The position numbers and the translations under genes are program-made. DNA of 64,000 nt from assembly GCF_963678635.1 (NCBI RefSeq), contig NC_087071.1, positions 40,007,797 through 40,071,796 on the forward strand. The letters are read 5' to 3'. This DNA is from Symsagittifera roscoffensis. Lineage: Eukaryota; Xenacoelomorpha; Acoela; Convolutidae. Below are positions 40,193 to 51,700 of this stretch, one piece after another (the first letter of the stretch is position 1; each line of letters opens with the position of its first letter). Below the pieces are notes generated by a model, which was not told where the DNA came from, searched no databases, and saw nothing but the letters and a program-made list of their open reading frames with translations.

Positions 40193-40383
40193 GCAAAAAG
40201 TTCGGACAGACAAAAATAATTAAAAAGGGCAGATTACCTTTTTCAGACAATTTTGCATGCAAAAGCTAATTTTTGAGATAAAAATATGTCTCGTCACCTA
40301 AAAAGTCAAATTTTTATGTAAAAATTGCTCAAAATTGACAGACTGCTCTTTTTGTTTTTTACTGTCTGTCCGAATTTTTGTGC
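40193..40383 (+). mobile_element. Complete 191-bp MITE unit at the right end of the array
   Basis: Same ends and length as the other complete units, with one visible substitution (AAAAAGGGCAG for AAAAAGAGCAG). It is followed by the usual CTCTCTCTATATATAATC and the start of another unit that decays after 40,455. Confidence 0.85.
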
Positions 40384-40454
40384 TTCTCTCTCTATATATA
40401 ATCAATGGCAAAAAGTTGGAACAGACAGAAATGATTAAAAAGAGCATCTTCCGA

Positions 40455-40610
40455 CTTTGAGAATGCAAATGTGAGTTTTTAGGTGACCTTGAGTCATATT
40501 TTCTGTCTAAAAACTATTTGCATAAAAAACTTCTCTTAAAGTAGTGATTTGCTTTTTTTAAAGTCTGTTCTGTTCCATCTTTTTGCAACTCTCTATATTG
40601 TTGAGTTTTT
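40455..40610. mobile_element. Degenerate MITE remnant bordering the array
   Basis: TTTTTAGGTGACCTTGAGTCAT, TTTCTGTCTAAAAA and TTTTTGCAACTCTCTATAT are diverged counterparts of array modules. They mark the right border. Confidence 0.6.
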
Positions 40611-41020
40611 TTACGAAAAACTCCGTTTCTCTCAACAAGCTTCTAGATTTCCGAGAAATCATTTTGGAACTTAAAAAGTGCCATTAAAACTTCAATTTTT
40701 TTCTGAGCTTCAAGGCTCAAAAACAGTATAATTTCTAGACTTGGATTACTGGTTTTTCGTGGAGCAGGTAAGGTGTTCAAACTTTTGTCAAATAATCTAG
40801 CAGTGTTGGTTCTCCTCCAAGTAAGGCCGGTAGAACTGAGTTATTACATAAGTTTTAAAAAAACAATAGTTAGAGATTCTGTAACCCATTGATCCAACTA
40901 GGTTTCGATAAAGTTTTGTTATAGTAGCTGATGGCAGTCTGTACAGCAACAGCAAGTTTTCCCTCTATGTTGATTTACAAGTTTTGATCGGTATCCAGTT
41001 ATCGGATCTTGTTAACTACC

Positions 41021-41155
41021 CCCCCCCCCCCGCCCTATAAAAAAAGAATTGAACAGTTAAGCATATGCGAAAATTTTACCTTGTTAATTATTTGATTTTT
41101 GGTTCTATTTTCTAATTAACCCCCACCTCCTTTCAAAAAAGGAGGGGGAGGGGGT
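41021..41155. other. C-tract and G/C-rich hairpin upstream of the USP gene
   Basis: A run of C at about 41,019-41,031 is followed by TATAAAAA (41,036-41,043). At about 41,120-41,155, CCCCCACCTCCTTT and AAAGGAGGGGGAGGGGG form an inverted repeat around CAAA. The feature lies 90-230 bp upstream of the start codon, so a promoter role is possible but unproven. TATAAAAA could serve as a TATA box. Confidence 0.4.
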
Positions 41156-41246
41156 TGAATTTGTTAAGTAGATTAAGTAGATTTTTTGTTCAGATTAACT
41201 TCAAATCTCACTGAATCGAGAAGAGTGAATAAGTGACACAGTACTC

Positions 41247-44200
41247 ATGGCTGGAACTAGTGGCTCTGGTTCTATCAGTGGCTCCATTAGTGGCGTGAAG
41301 AGGAAGATAGTCGTGTGTATAGATGGATCCGACTGCAGTGTGAACGCCCTAGAGTGGTACCTCAGTGAGTTTAAAAGAGAGTTGCAAAAAGTTGCAACAA
41401 GCAGAAATAATTGAAAAGAGCAAATGACCTATTTCAGAAACATTTTGCAAACAAAAGCTAATTTTCAGACATCGATTAATTATTACTCAAGGTCACTTAA
41501 AAACCCAAACTTGCATGCAAAAAATGCTCAAAGTTGGCCGATTGCTCTTTTTAATTTTTTCTGTCTGATTTTCCAACGTGCAACGAATGATAGAGTTCAC
41601 CCAATGTTTTAAATCTTATTTGGGATTCTTTTCTGTTTCAAAAGAAGATCATAATGCTGGAGTGTGATTGGTTGAAACTAATTTCTGCGAAAAAAAATGT
41701 TTTTATATTAAAAGAATAACAAGCTCATCTAATTATTTGATGCTAATGGGCCAAATAACTGTACAGACCCTAGATTTCTTAAACTTATCCCACCAAACGC
41801 CCCCTCTCATCTCAGCGACATATGGAGTCCAAAAACAAATTCTATATTTTCAAAAAAATTTGTATGTTTTTTTTGTATAGTTGGTTTTTTGGCGCTTAAT
41901 GAAATCTTCGATATATAAAGTTGGCCTCTCGAAAAAGTCCAGACATGACTTTATTTTGTTGCACTAATGCTCAAAGTCTTAAATAGTTACACAAGCTGAA
42001 AGTGAGAGATCAAATTATCTCAATATAACGCTCAAGAAAAATAATTAAATATATCAATAATTAATCCATTATATTTATCCAAGAACTTGTAATTATATTC
42101 TCTTTCTCAGACAACCTGCGGAAGCCGGATGACACAGTGGTGCTGTTGCAAGTGACCTCGAGAGGGGTGGGGGGAATGTCTCTCCCGGTGGACGCCCCCG
42201 TTGATGTGCCCCAGAACAGCTTCGACAACATCGTCACCTCACAGTCGGGTGATTATCATTAAAAACAATAATAAACAATGGAAATTAGAAATAATTTTTT
42301 TTTGCTAGAGTGCGCCATGCTTATATTTAGTAAAAAAATGGTTGACTAAATTAAGTTTCCAATGTTCTCTTGTTTAAATATCATATCTATTTTAATTGAT
42401 AAATGAGCGAGTGTTTATTGTCTCGAACACTCAAGCTTTTTTCATTTAGTGTTTGCTGGCGCTCATCTATGTAAATGAAATTCAAAAATTGATAGGGTTT
42501 TATCAATCTTCATTGCAATAGTTTTGCATCTTAGCCTAAAGTAATGTACTTCTTATTTAATTAAGGAAAAAAAGGTTTCAAATCACATTTTTTTTGTTTC
42601 GGTAAACTTTTTATTCGGCGTAATTTTTATTTCGGCCTAAATCTGTTATCAAGTTTCTTAAAATTAAGTCCACCTACTTGTGAATGAGGAACTGCGCTGG
42701 AGTTTTAGCTTTGGTTCAGCATTTGAAATTACAGAGTTGTTACGTGAAATTTGCCCGGGTTGACCAAATATGAAAATGTAAAAACACTAATCGTACACTA
42801 TTCATGAAATTCGATGTACAGGGATACGATTATTGATTTTTGATATTTTGAATATCTCTATCTAATTTTTTCAATTACAAAACACAAATGACAATGACCT
42901 TAGCTTATTCAAAGTTAGAGTGACCAAAGGTTTGACCGTCTTGCACTTACAATGCATTTGAAACGACTTGAAATGTATTAGAGTTGTCTTACACATATGT
43001 TATAATGGAAGTATCAAACTTTTGTTTTTCTAAATTCGAGTTTTTGATTGAGCAGGTAATGATCAAGGGAAACATAAACATGCCATACAAAAAATAGGCA
43101 TTTTGAGCGTATTTGAAAAAAAGAAACAGGCAAATGGAAAAAATCTAACTTTTGCGTATCCAGGACTATGTTATGCACATAAGAAATTTAATTTTGCATG
43201 CATACTGGAAAATGCTTCAGTAGAAAATTCTTTTTGCAAATAAAAAGAAGGCAAAAAAAGTTTTGAGGACTTTTCGAAACTACTGTGGAAACTCGCTAGA
43301 AAAGTTTCTGTTGTCATCACCAAAAGAAAGTTAGTCAAACAAATGCCATATATGAAAACTGTATGATTAGCTTTTTTGACAAATTTTCTATTGCGATACA
43401 CCGATTTTCATGACTTAGAAAATTCGATGTTACCAGTGTAGCAAAACTTTCGAAACTTGTGTTTAGTTTTTTTTCGATAGTCTTAGTTTATTGAAGTGTG
43501 TGATTAGCATTTACGGCCTATGGAGTTCAATCCGGGTGAACAACACTTTTTGTAATTTCAGGATGTATCAAATATTTTTCTCGGTTTATTTATTCATAAA
43601 TGTCTCCTTTGTTTTTAAGCTCTGTTCTGTTCTGAAGTTAGGAAGGAATTATGACGGACAAATTAGGGTTTCAGTCGTGACAAAGTCGACTTAAGGTCGG
43701 ATTACAAGCCTGTGAGAAATATGAGATTTAAAGATTAAACCAAAGAGTACTTCTTAAATTTCCTTGGTGTTGATCTCGAGTTTCATTAGTTCCTTTATTT
43801 TTAGTCTAACCACATCCGTATACGGGAAAGAATTAGGTTTAAAGGGTTAAGATTGTTCTTTACTTCATTTTCAGTTTTCAGAAAAGAACCATAAATCAAA
43901 CCCGGTTGCTTAGTTGGGATTCAGTTCGGAAAACGTTAGTTTCAAGTTATTTCAGTTTTCGGTCCATGTGAACAATCTCTACCCTAAATATACCAAGTGT
44001 AAATTCTCCCCCTTAAGTTATATGGCAAACTCAAGCCGTAAGGCGGGCATGTACCATGCTCAAATCTGATCGGCTGAAAAATTCTCCACTGATCTCCACT
44101 ATAGTTGTTTCAGGGGGGAGACTTCAAAACAGTTTGGAATGTTTTAAGTTCAGTTGTAGGATTTGAAAAAAAAAAACATTGCATTTTTTGGCGCGAGCCC

Positions 44201-44920
44201 CATTCCTAAAAATTCAGCGTGCATATTCTGAGCGATGTTCACGATAACCATACATTTGATGGATACGTTTCTTTTTCCAGGGAACGATGACGTGTACATC
44301 ACGGAGTTGAAGGAGAGCTACTCTGGCATCCTTCTGGACTACGAGTGTGACCCCAGCACCTGCCAATTCGTCAGCCTCAACGACAACAGTCCGGGCAGTG
44401 CCATTTGCAAGTGAGTATCGCAAGTTAGAACTCGGAGGTGTCGACTTTTTTTCTTGGATAAGTTGACCTGAAGTTTGTTCGCTTTAAGATTAACTCTGTT
44501 TAACGCTGGTAGTTGTAATGGTTTCTTAATTTTAGCTAAAATAAACTGGCTTGCTGAGTTTTTTTTGAAATTAGCAAAAATTAAGCGTGCATTGTGCGGT
44601 TTTTAAAGGCGAGTTCAAAATTAATTGACTTTTTGCCTGTATTTTGCATGTTTATGTGGGTCTAATGTTCTGTAAATTTTTACATAAATGTCACGTGATG
44701 AAGAAGGAGCTAATCTCGTGATTAAGTAAGGCAATCACGTGATAAGATTTCTCTCCCGTTCAGATTTGCGAAGCAGAATGGCGTCCACCACATAGTGATC
44801 GGAACACGAGGACTGGGCAAGATCAAACGGAAGTTTCTGGGCAGTGTGAGTGATCACGTGATCCACAACAGCAACAGCTCAGTCTCCATTGTGCCCAACA
44901 ACAACCCCACCCCCACTTAA
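41247..44920 (+). CDS. Universal stress protein, UspA-type ATP-binding family, four exons
   Basis: A 180-residue universal stress protein assembled from exons 41,247-41,364, 42,111-42,248, 44,281-44,410 and 44,764-44,920. All three introns are GT-AG (GTGAGT...CTTTCTCAG, GTGATT...TTTTTCCAG, GTGAGT...CCCGTTCAG) and the phases join without a break. After a Gly/Ser-rich N-terminus of about 16 residues the Usp fold begins at KRKIVVCIDGSDCSVNALEW, containing the nucleotide-contacting Asp of strand 1. Near the C-terminus HHIVIGTRGLGKIKRKFLGS has the full G-2x-G-9x-G-S ATP-binding signature, followed by SVSIVP, the usual last strand. The product is expected to be a soluble cytosolic ATP-binding dimer; animal functions are poorly defined. 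The start ATG lies directly before the conserved fold with no upstream in-frame alternative that I found. Exons are clearly GC-richer than introns. Intron 1 carries a MITE; intron 2 is 2.0 kb. Identity is firm; the exact biological role is not. Confidence 0.95.
41381..41583 (+). mobile_element. Solo MITE in USP intron 1, same family as the 34-40 kb array
   Basis: The left end GTTGCAAAAAGTTGCAACAA continues to AAATAATTGAAAAGAGCAAA. The right end carries GATTGCTCTTTTTAATTTTT and CTGTCTGATTTTCCAACGTG, which are inverted counterparts. The interior TTTTGCAAACAAAAGC and AAAAATGCTCAAAGTTGG match the array unit. Length is about 200 bp. It begins only 16 bp after the exon 1 donor. Confidence 0.8.
41584..42110 (+). 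other. Remainder of USP intron 1
   Basis: AT-rich intron sequence ending in a pyrimidine tract and CTCAG. Nothing else is recognised; the ORF at 41,668-41,880 lies wholly within the intron. Confidence 0.6.
42249..44280 (+). other. USP intron 2 (2.0 kb)
   Basis: AT-rich and without exon-like open stretches. ORFs at 43,171-43,401 and 43,491-43,694 lack domains. A GC-richer patch near 43,980-44,120, with AAATCTGATCGGCTGAAA, may be an old dispersed repeat related to 20.7 and 28.8 kb. Confidence 0.6.
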
Positions 44921-45720
44921 CAACAGACGCACTTAGCCCCCCCCCCCCACCGCCCACAAACCACCTCCCCTTCATCACCGCTATACGAAACAAAAAACAT
45001 CTATAAATCAATGATACATCTGATGGGAATGTAAAAAATTATTAAATCAAGGACGGCAGCTATCCCACTTATAGTTTGACGAACCCGACAAACAACGTTT
45101 ACTAAACTGAACAAAGTCAACTCAAACAGTTACTAAAGTCAAATTTCATCTCGCCTATCGCCACCTCACGGATATCCGAACCATTCACGAAAACAGACCC
45201 CCTACTCACCATACTACACCAAACCTGCAGAAATATCCAAATCACAACAATGCCCAAATCGACGCAGCAACAACTTAACTTGGCACAATCGACAAGAAAC
45301 CAACGTCAATCAATTATCATGGATCGAAATTGAAAACAACAACATCAGCTGGAAAAGATCAGAGTTCAGCTGAAAAATGGCCAAAACTAGGAAAAAAAAC
45401 TACAAATAGATTGAGAAAATTTGACAAAAAACTCAAAACAGACGAGCAAAACCAAGGAAAAAACGACAAATTCATCAATGCAATTTTCAATTTTGAACCG
45501 AAAGCAAAGAAAAAGATTAAAATGATCGACTGGAGCCAAATGGACACTCTTTTTGTCTATTTGCAACTCATACGAGCGTCGCAACGTTATTGTTTTTGAA
45601 CAAAAAATTTCATGTAACTTTTCAGACTGGTATCAACTATTCGACGAAGAAAACTTATGGGCAACAAACAAAAAGTGTACTGGAAGTTGAAGTTATGCGG
45701 AAATTTAATTGAAGTATATT
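44921..45720 (+). other. Probable USP 3' untranslated region and A/C-rich flank
   Basis: The stop codon is followed by a C-rich run (about 44,938-44,948) and then DNA that is A/C-rich and T-poor on this strand. ATTAAA at 45,041-45,046 is a possible polyadenylation signal. The strand asymmetry continues to about 45,560, which could mean a longer 3' UTR. The lysine-rich ORF at 45,330-45,599 reflects this A-rich composition and I do not call it a gene. Confidence 0.4.
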
Positions 45721-47439
45721 ATGAATGAATGTATTTAAGTTTTTTCTTTAATTTGTTGAAATTGATTTGAATAATTAGGGGTAATAGCTGTAAAATAAAA
45801 AGTGCACAATTCTGTCCTAGCTTTTTGCTGACATCATAATATTGTCTTAAAACTTTTGAAAATTTGTTTTTTTTACCAAAAGATTCATCCCTCAAAATCG
45901 CAACCAAGGCATATGAAATCTTTCACTCTTCAGATTTTTCTAAACGCTTTATTATTGTGGCCAAATCATCGAAAACTTCTTTTCAAATTTTAGTCCGAAA
46001 AGTTTAATCCACGAAATGGTTTTCCAGGTAGCTCTACCATAAAGTTTTGATTACAATCTTTTCAAACAGTTTCTGACAAGTGAACTAGTTCAAACTATTA
46101 TCGGCTTAATGAAAAGTCGGTCGCAATTTAGGCAGGCAAAAGACGGTTTTTGCCAATCGTTAATGCGAATGTTTGGAAAACATCATGAAGCGAACTTTTT
46201 TAAGCCTAACAAAAAAATTCATGGAAAAACTAAGCTCAAACTGACCAATGCGCTACGCCTTCTGTTTCATAGCATGACATAAAAAAACTTCTTTCGCATT
46301 CCATTCGAATGTATCAAAAATTGAATGACAACATGTTTCTTCCAATGAAAACTTTTTTAGACTAGTATTGTGCTGAATAAGGGCAACTTGACATTAATTT
46401 TCATATGTTTACGGACATTTTTTGCATCAATCTAACTACTCTTAAACTACAGGGAAGGAAATATGGTGTAGGGTGAGTTTTTTAAACAAAGTCATTGCGA
46501 TAAAATCGTGATTTGGAATCGTTTAAAGTTCGCTGGATAAAATTTTCAAGGTGTTCTAAACTGGCAAATGATGCCCAATTTTGTTTCAGCTAGCTGAACG
46601 ATTTTGGTAGTTTCAATAATCACAAATTTACCACTCGAATTTTTGCGTCGGCATTGTTGGTCTCCATAGTCCGTCTTCAAAACTCTTTGGAAATACAGCA
46701 AAAGCGTCCATTGAAATCAATTTTATATTTTTCAAAAACAATTTGATTTTTGCTGTGGGTAGCGCACTAAACAAACCAGTGTTCTCCATATTTTAGAATA
46801 TCTTTGAACTCTCTCTAATTTCAAAATAGAAAAGGGCAAAAACCTGATCGTTCTCGTTTTTACTAGTTTTTTTTTGAAAACTGGCTATCGATGCATTTAT
46901 TCCGACTTTTTTGCCTCGCGAAGTGATGACTCGTCTGAACATTTTAAGCTAGTTGCTTCGGAATTGATTATCGCTGGGAAAAATTGAATGAAAATCTGCA
47001 CTAATTTATTATTGTTGGACTGAAATTATTAATCCAACTTATTAACCTATTTCATGTCTCAGAATCTCATCGAAACAACCTGAAGGGAAACATTACCAAA
47101 TTTGTTTATATATTTTTCGTCTGATTGAAAATCGACATGATTTTGCTGGATTAACTTCAAAAAAGACTTTTTTTTCATACAAGAACGAAGATAGCTTCTT
47201 AATTATACTGTAATGTCAAAAATTTTAATGAATTTCTTCAAACTCAAAATGAGCATGAGCTTTTTTGTACAACAACTCTTAAGTATTTTTCTCTCCTAAG
47301 AATTGATGTCTAAAATAAACTGGTGTTTAGAAATGAATTTCCTGATCTTATTGTTTTGCTCGATTTTTGATTTGAACTATTCTTTATCATATGCCAATTT
47401 TCAAATTCACTGCTGTTTGTGAGCCTTGAGGCAAACTTT
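45721..47439. other. Intergenic DNA, nothing recognised
   Basis: AT-rich with no supported exon or repeat family. Confidence 0.45.
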
Positions 47440-48780
47440 TAAGAGGCTCTGTTTTTTGTTCCAAAATTTAAAAGAAAAATGATTCAACACTTCTGAAATG
47501 AGTAATAGATTGTTGAAAATTTTGGTATAAATAAAAATTGTTTTAAATTTAAGCTCTGCTAATGCGCTAAATTTTTTAAAAAAAGTGGATTGAAGCAACC
47601 TTATTAAATCAATTATTTTGTAACTGATTCGTAAAAATTTTTACTTCAAAAAGTAAAAATGTTCTAAATTTTTTTCTTTCATTCATTTACTGAAAAATGC
47701 ACAAATTTTTGAAATTAGATAGATACCCTAGAAGGCAGTCAAAACTAACAACTTCACATTAATACGATCCATTTTTGAAGACTTTTCGCATTTTTTTTTG
47801 TTTTTTACTTTTTGTTTTATCAAAAATGTACTTTCTTAGAAACGATAAATAAAGTTTAACAATGATTTTCTCATTTTTTCATTTATTTGTGGAACTTAAG
47901 TCTTCGTCTTCATTTTTGTTGAAAAAAAAGTAAATAAGTAAAAAACACTCGATTTGATTTTTACTTATTTTTAAACAGTATCCGTATAAGTGTCAAACTA
48001 TATCAAAAAAACATACAATCAAGAACTAGAAATCCTCTAGCAACACAAAAAAATTGAATTTTGCTTGTGACATTAGATATATTTTTTTACCGAGGTGCCG
48101 ATTTCTTACAGAGCTTTACAAAATGTCGAAAACGTTGAAATGAAAGCAGCATTGAATTTTTTTCCTAAGATTAAAAGAAATTTGAAAAAGTAGAGGTCAA
48201 TAGTTTTATACCTAAGCCCTGGTTATGCGCTGAAGTAAATAGACAATAAATAAATTGAAGCATCTTATTACATCAATTATTTTCCTACTAATTATTAAAC
48301 CTCAATTTATACATAAAATTGAGTGTGCGAGACAATTTCAAACTTTAGAAAATTATAATTAAGTAGGCCCTAAAAGGCAGTCAAAACTAACAACTCCACC
48401 GTAATACGAGCAGACTTTTAAGATGATTTTGCAATTGTTTTGGCATTTTTCGATTGTTTTTTCAATACAGCAACTTTTTAGAAACCCTGAATCAACAAAT
48501 GATTTTTTAACTCAATTTTTCAACCTTTCTTGGAACTAAAGTTTTCGTCTCAATTTCTGTTGGTTCAAAGTAGTGATGTCATCCAACAAATCTAAATGTT
48601 TTTATTTATTTTCAAACAATATCCGTACTAGTGCCAAACTATTGCACAAAAAATAATCAAAGACTAGAATATTTTAAACATTATAAAAAAACTCTATTTT
48701 TTATGTGAGATCGTTAGATTTAATTTTTACCGAGGTGTAGAAATTCTAAAGCGATGCATAAAACTTTAAAAGTTTTGAAC
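47440..48780 (+). repeat. Diverged tandem duplication, period about 642 bp
   Basis: GGCAGTCAAAACTAACAACT occurs at 47,734 and 48,376 (offset 642). The same order of landmarks follows in each copy: TAATACGA, CTTTCTTAGAAA or CTTTTTAGAAA, TTCGTCT, ATCCGTA, TGTGACATTAGAT or TGTGAGATCGTTAGAT, and TTTACCGAGGTG (48,088 and 48,728). A faint third start is visible near 49,040 (TGCCCTAAAAGGATTG). The copies are clearly diverged. No coding frame is conserved between them. Confidence 0.82.
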
Positions 48781-49271
48781 ATGCTTCCCTTTAACGGGAG
48801 CTCAAAAAGCGGCAGTGAAAATTTTTCTCAATTTTCTGAACGCTTTTTCGTAGCTTTTGATTTATAAACAGAGCGGAACACACTATAATTCCTCCAACAA
48901 AACAATAAATTCGACCTGTAGTTTTTGGTACGCACCTTATTAAGTTTAGAGTGATCAAATTATTGGGTAGCAATTCTCAGTGGCGAATTCATTTTCCATC
49001 TATTTTTTTTGAAAATCAAACTATATATCTAATCTAAAATGCCCTAAAAGGATTGTTTTTAACTTTACATTTTTTATTTCCGTAAAATTATTTCTTAATT
49101 TATTTAATGGCCGGATTTTTCATAAGCTGCTGACTGCTACATCAATTTATTACCCATCACTTCAGTTAACCGGATTATAAAGTCTGTTTTCAGATCAAAG
49201 TTAGGTCCCATCCATTTTATTTAAGAAAACTGCTGGCTGAAATAGTTTTTGAATCTTCTTTAATCAAACTA
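48781..49271. other. Intergenic DNA between repeats
   Basis: AT-rich, with a decayed third start of the 642-bp repeat near 49,040. No gene was recognised. Confidence 0.4.
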
Positions 49272-50006
49272 CAGTGCTGATTTAAATTAACTGCACAAAA
49301 AGAAAAAATTGAACATTCAAACGCGTTTTCCTCAAACTGGGGGTTAAGATTAGACAAAAAGTTACGAGAACACAAGTTGCTTAGAATTTCACTAGAATCA
49401 ATAACGTGCACTTTTTTCTCCGAAACTCTCAATCAAAATTTTTATCAATAATGGGTCATTTTGACTTTTTTTAATTAATCAAGAAGTACGCTGAATTTAC
49501 TTCGTTAATAGATGAAAAAATTATATCACCAGAAGCCTCTTACACAGCCCAGCAAAGTTCTAGATGGGTTAAATCTCCAAAAATCTTTATAAGATAAAAA
49601 TTATTTTTGCCAAGAAATGTGTCAGTCAAGAAATGTGATTTTATTATGTAAAGCCCAACATCGCTGCTTAAAAACTAATGTTGAACAATTTATGCAAATT
49701 TTTGGAGATTACACCCTTTTAGAACTATTTTGGGCCAAGCAAGAGGCTTCTTGTGATATATATTTCTCATCAATTCTGAAGTAGTTTCAGCGTGAGTCGT
49801 GAATAATTGAAAAAATCTAAAATGACCCCATTTTGTGGCATAATTTTGGTTGAGAAAGTCAAAAAAAACTGCACTATTTTAATTCTGTTGAAACTCTATG
49901 TTTTTTTTTGTTCTCATCATTTTTTGTTTAATTTTCACCCAATTTGAGAAAAACGCGTTTGTATTTTCAAAATTTGTTTTTTTTTCCGGTTAATTTGAAT
50001 CAACAG
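49272..50006 (+). mobile_element. Long foldback element, copy 3
   Basis: TA then CAGTGCTGATTTAAATTAAC at the left; GTTAATTTGAATCAACAG then TA at the right (the right end has a small deletion relative to other copies). Arms carry ACGCGTTTTCCTCAAACTGGG, GGGTCATTTTGAC and GAAGCCTCTTACACAGCCC, with their inverted counterparts on the right. Its sequence is clearly diverged from the 33-kb copies, so it is a different subfamily or age. Length 735 bp. Confidence 0.83.
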
Positions 50007-50405
50007 TATTTTTCTGCTATCAATGATTTGGAATAATTTTTGATTGAGTTATGGTGATTGCAAAATCCTTCAAGGATCCCCATTTTGTTAGAAAACAACT
50101 CAAATTTTTCAATTGATTTTTAATGACCCGCACTCAGTAAAAAAGGAAAATAGCAGATTGTAAAGAATTTTTATTGTCAGTATCCATAGATTACAAATAG
50201 AATCGATTATAAGCGATTATAAGCGATTTTAATGGATTATATTTTGCTAGTCTACTTCTCAAATTTATTGAATTGTAACCCATTATAATGGATTATAGTC
50301 CATTATTATTCAACAAACGTCATCGTTTCAATTTTGTACTGTTTTGTGTGCTTTTCAGTTGGTTACCGAACTAAAAGAAACTGTAATGTTGTGTTTTTGT
50401 ACTTT

Positions 50406-50490
50406 TAGCCACCAGCGGATTTAGGAAAGAGGGGGGGGGGGGGGGGGGTTGTCGGCCCCCCGGCACTCACCCTAAATCCGCTGGTGGCTA
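50406..50490. mobile_element. 85-bp hairpin element with G-tract centre
   Basis: TAGCCACCAGCGGATTTA and TAAATCCGCTGGTGGCTA are perfect 18-bp inverted ends. Between them are a run of about 20 G, then CGGCCCCCCGG and CACTCACC. It is related at its ends to the GGGGCGGATTTA elements at 52.4 kb. Confidence 0.75.
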
Positions 50491-50504
50491 TAAGCTATAT
50501 GTAG

Positions 50505-50860
50505 GAAATTACAGTAGACCCCTGTCGACCCAAAAGGTCCCCCTTTTTCACACTTTTTTGAGATCCCCAACTATTTTGAGGTCCCCTCACTATTTTGATA
50601 TACTACATTTTGGCTTACTGACCCTCCAATTTTGCTAAAAAAGGAGGCGCCAATATATACTAACTTTGAGGGGGGTGTGCGCCTAAAAATGCCCTTGCTG
50701 ACCCGTTATCTTTTTTTTTTCAAATTTTTACCGGCGGCGCAGAAAACTTGAACAGAACAGGGTCTTTTTAATGCCTTCAGTGAGTTTGGAATCGATCTAG
50801 TCAACATAAAAAAAATTGTCAAATTTTCGAATTTTTTTTAGAAACCTCGATCCGCCCCTG
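50505..50860. repeat. Dispersed repeat ending in GATCCGCCCCTG
   Basis: Contains CAACTATTTTGAGGTCCCCT, AAAAATTGTCAAATTTTCGA and the end CTCGATCCGCCCCTG. The last of these matches the right end of the element at 52,376-52,533. It starts less clearly, near CAGTAGACCCCTGTCGACCC. Confidence 0.55.
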
Positions 50861-51205
50861 CTTAAAGCCTAAACATAAATTAAGTTTGATTTTTACTGTA
50901 TTTTCATATATAATAGCTAAATTATGATCCATTATTATTGATTTCTTTTGTCAGATATTATTTTGATAGAACAAGGGGTTACAATCTAATATATTCAATT
51001 ACAAGAGGTGATAAGAGACTTCCGGAAAAACTATAATAAAAAAATTGGATTTAAGTAAATAAAATGTCACCAAAAGTGTTATCATTATAATGGTTTATAA
51101 ACTTTTTAAGCAATTGAAATTGGCGCGTTATATTAATCATAATTTTGCTAAATGTACAAAAAATTATAATATAATTGATTACTTTCTTTTTTTAGTGAGT
51201 GCGGG

Positions 51206-51700
51206 AATATCCAATAACCGTCTCAAAAAATCAGTTTAATTTTCTGGTAAGACTCAGGTTCTTCTGAATTTTAAGTAAAATTTTTAAAAATTTTTTGAAA
51301 AAGTTTTTTAAAATTTTGTATCAAAAAAAAATTAAGAAATCGGAAGAAAATTTTAAAAAATTGGGCCATGAGTTTGGTTTCAGAAATGGTGGTTAAAGTA
51401 GATGAGATTTAAAATTCTAAAAATCTTAAAGTATAAACGTATTTGAAAAAACTTGATTAGCATCTTTCAAAATTTTGTTTCGAAAAAGGTTCCAAATCAA
51501 TCTTTAAAGGGCAGGTATGACAAACAGCTATTCAATCTTAAATTTAATTAGATTTAAACTGCTGCTGTTTTCAATTTGGCTGGTAATCAAGCAAATTCAC
51601 TGGCGAAAAATATTGAAATCAAGACTAGAAACATGTGCGAAATTTCAAAGGAGCCAGTTTTCGATCAAAATTTCAACTTAGCCATATTATGATCAGAATA
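51206..51700. other. Intergenic DNA between mobile elements
   Basis: AT-rich with long A and T runs. Nothing was recognised. Confidence 0.4.

Larger units (their letters stand above)
34457..40455. repeat. Scrambled palindromic array built from a 191-bp MITE
   Basis: About 6 kb made almost entirely of a few modules in varying order. (1) A perfect 22-bp palindrome, GCTACTAATTATAATTAGTAGC, occurs more than twenty times. (2) A right module runs AGTTCGGACAGACAAAAATA, AGCAGATTACCTTTTTCAG, TTTTGCATGCAAAAGC, ATATGTCTCGTCACCTAAA. (3) A left module, TTAGGTGACATCGAGACATA, TTTTGCATACAAAAGTTGTC, AAGGTCATCTGC, is the imperfect reverse complement of the right module. Left module, palindrome and right module together make hairpins with arms of about 80 bp. 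Copies are nearly identical. A 644-bp direct repeat of the opening block (GGAACACTTTGAAAATATTT at 34,458 and 35,102) and a triplicated 75-bp block at 34,671-34,880 are also present. The ORFs here are repeat translations. Confidence 0.92.
50127..51205 (+). mobile_element. TIR element with CCCGCACTCA ends, carrying nested insertions
   Basis: The left end is CCCGCACTCAGTAAAAAAGG. The right end, read on the minus strand, is CCCGCACTCACTAAAAAAAG, both continuing into GAAA. Inside are several ATTATAATGGATTATA-like words near 50,195-50,310 and related ones near 50,930-51,180. Two G-tract elements (50,406-50,490 and about 50,505-50,860) sit within it. No transposase ORF is present. I could not establish a target-site duplication. 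Confidence 0.7.

Noticed and set aside
34457..40455. CRISPR-like alternation of a palindromic repeat with other sequence
   Set aside because: The DNA between palindromes is itself repeated, not unique spacers, and the context is an animal genome with MITE ends.
45330..45599. Lysine-rich 89-codon ORF after the USP gene
   Set aside because: The A-rich strand explains the lysines. There is no domain, and the position fits USP 3' UTR or flank.
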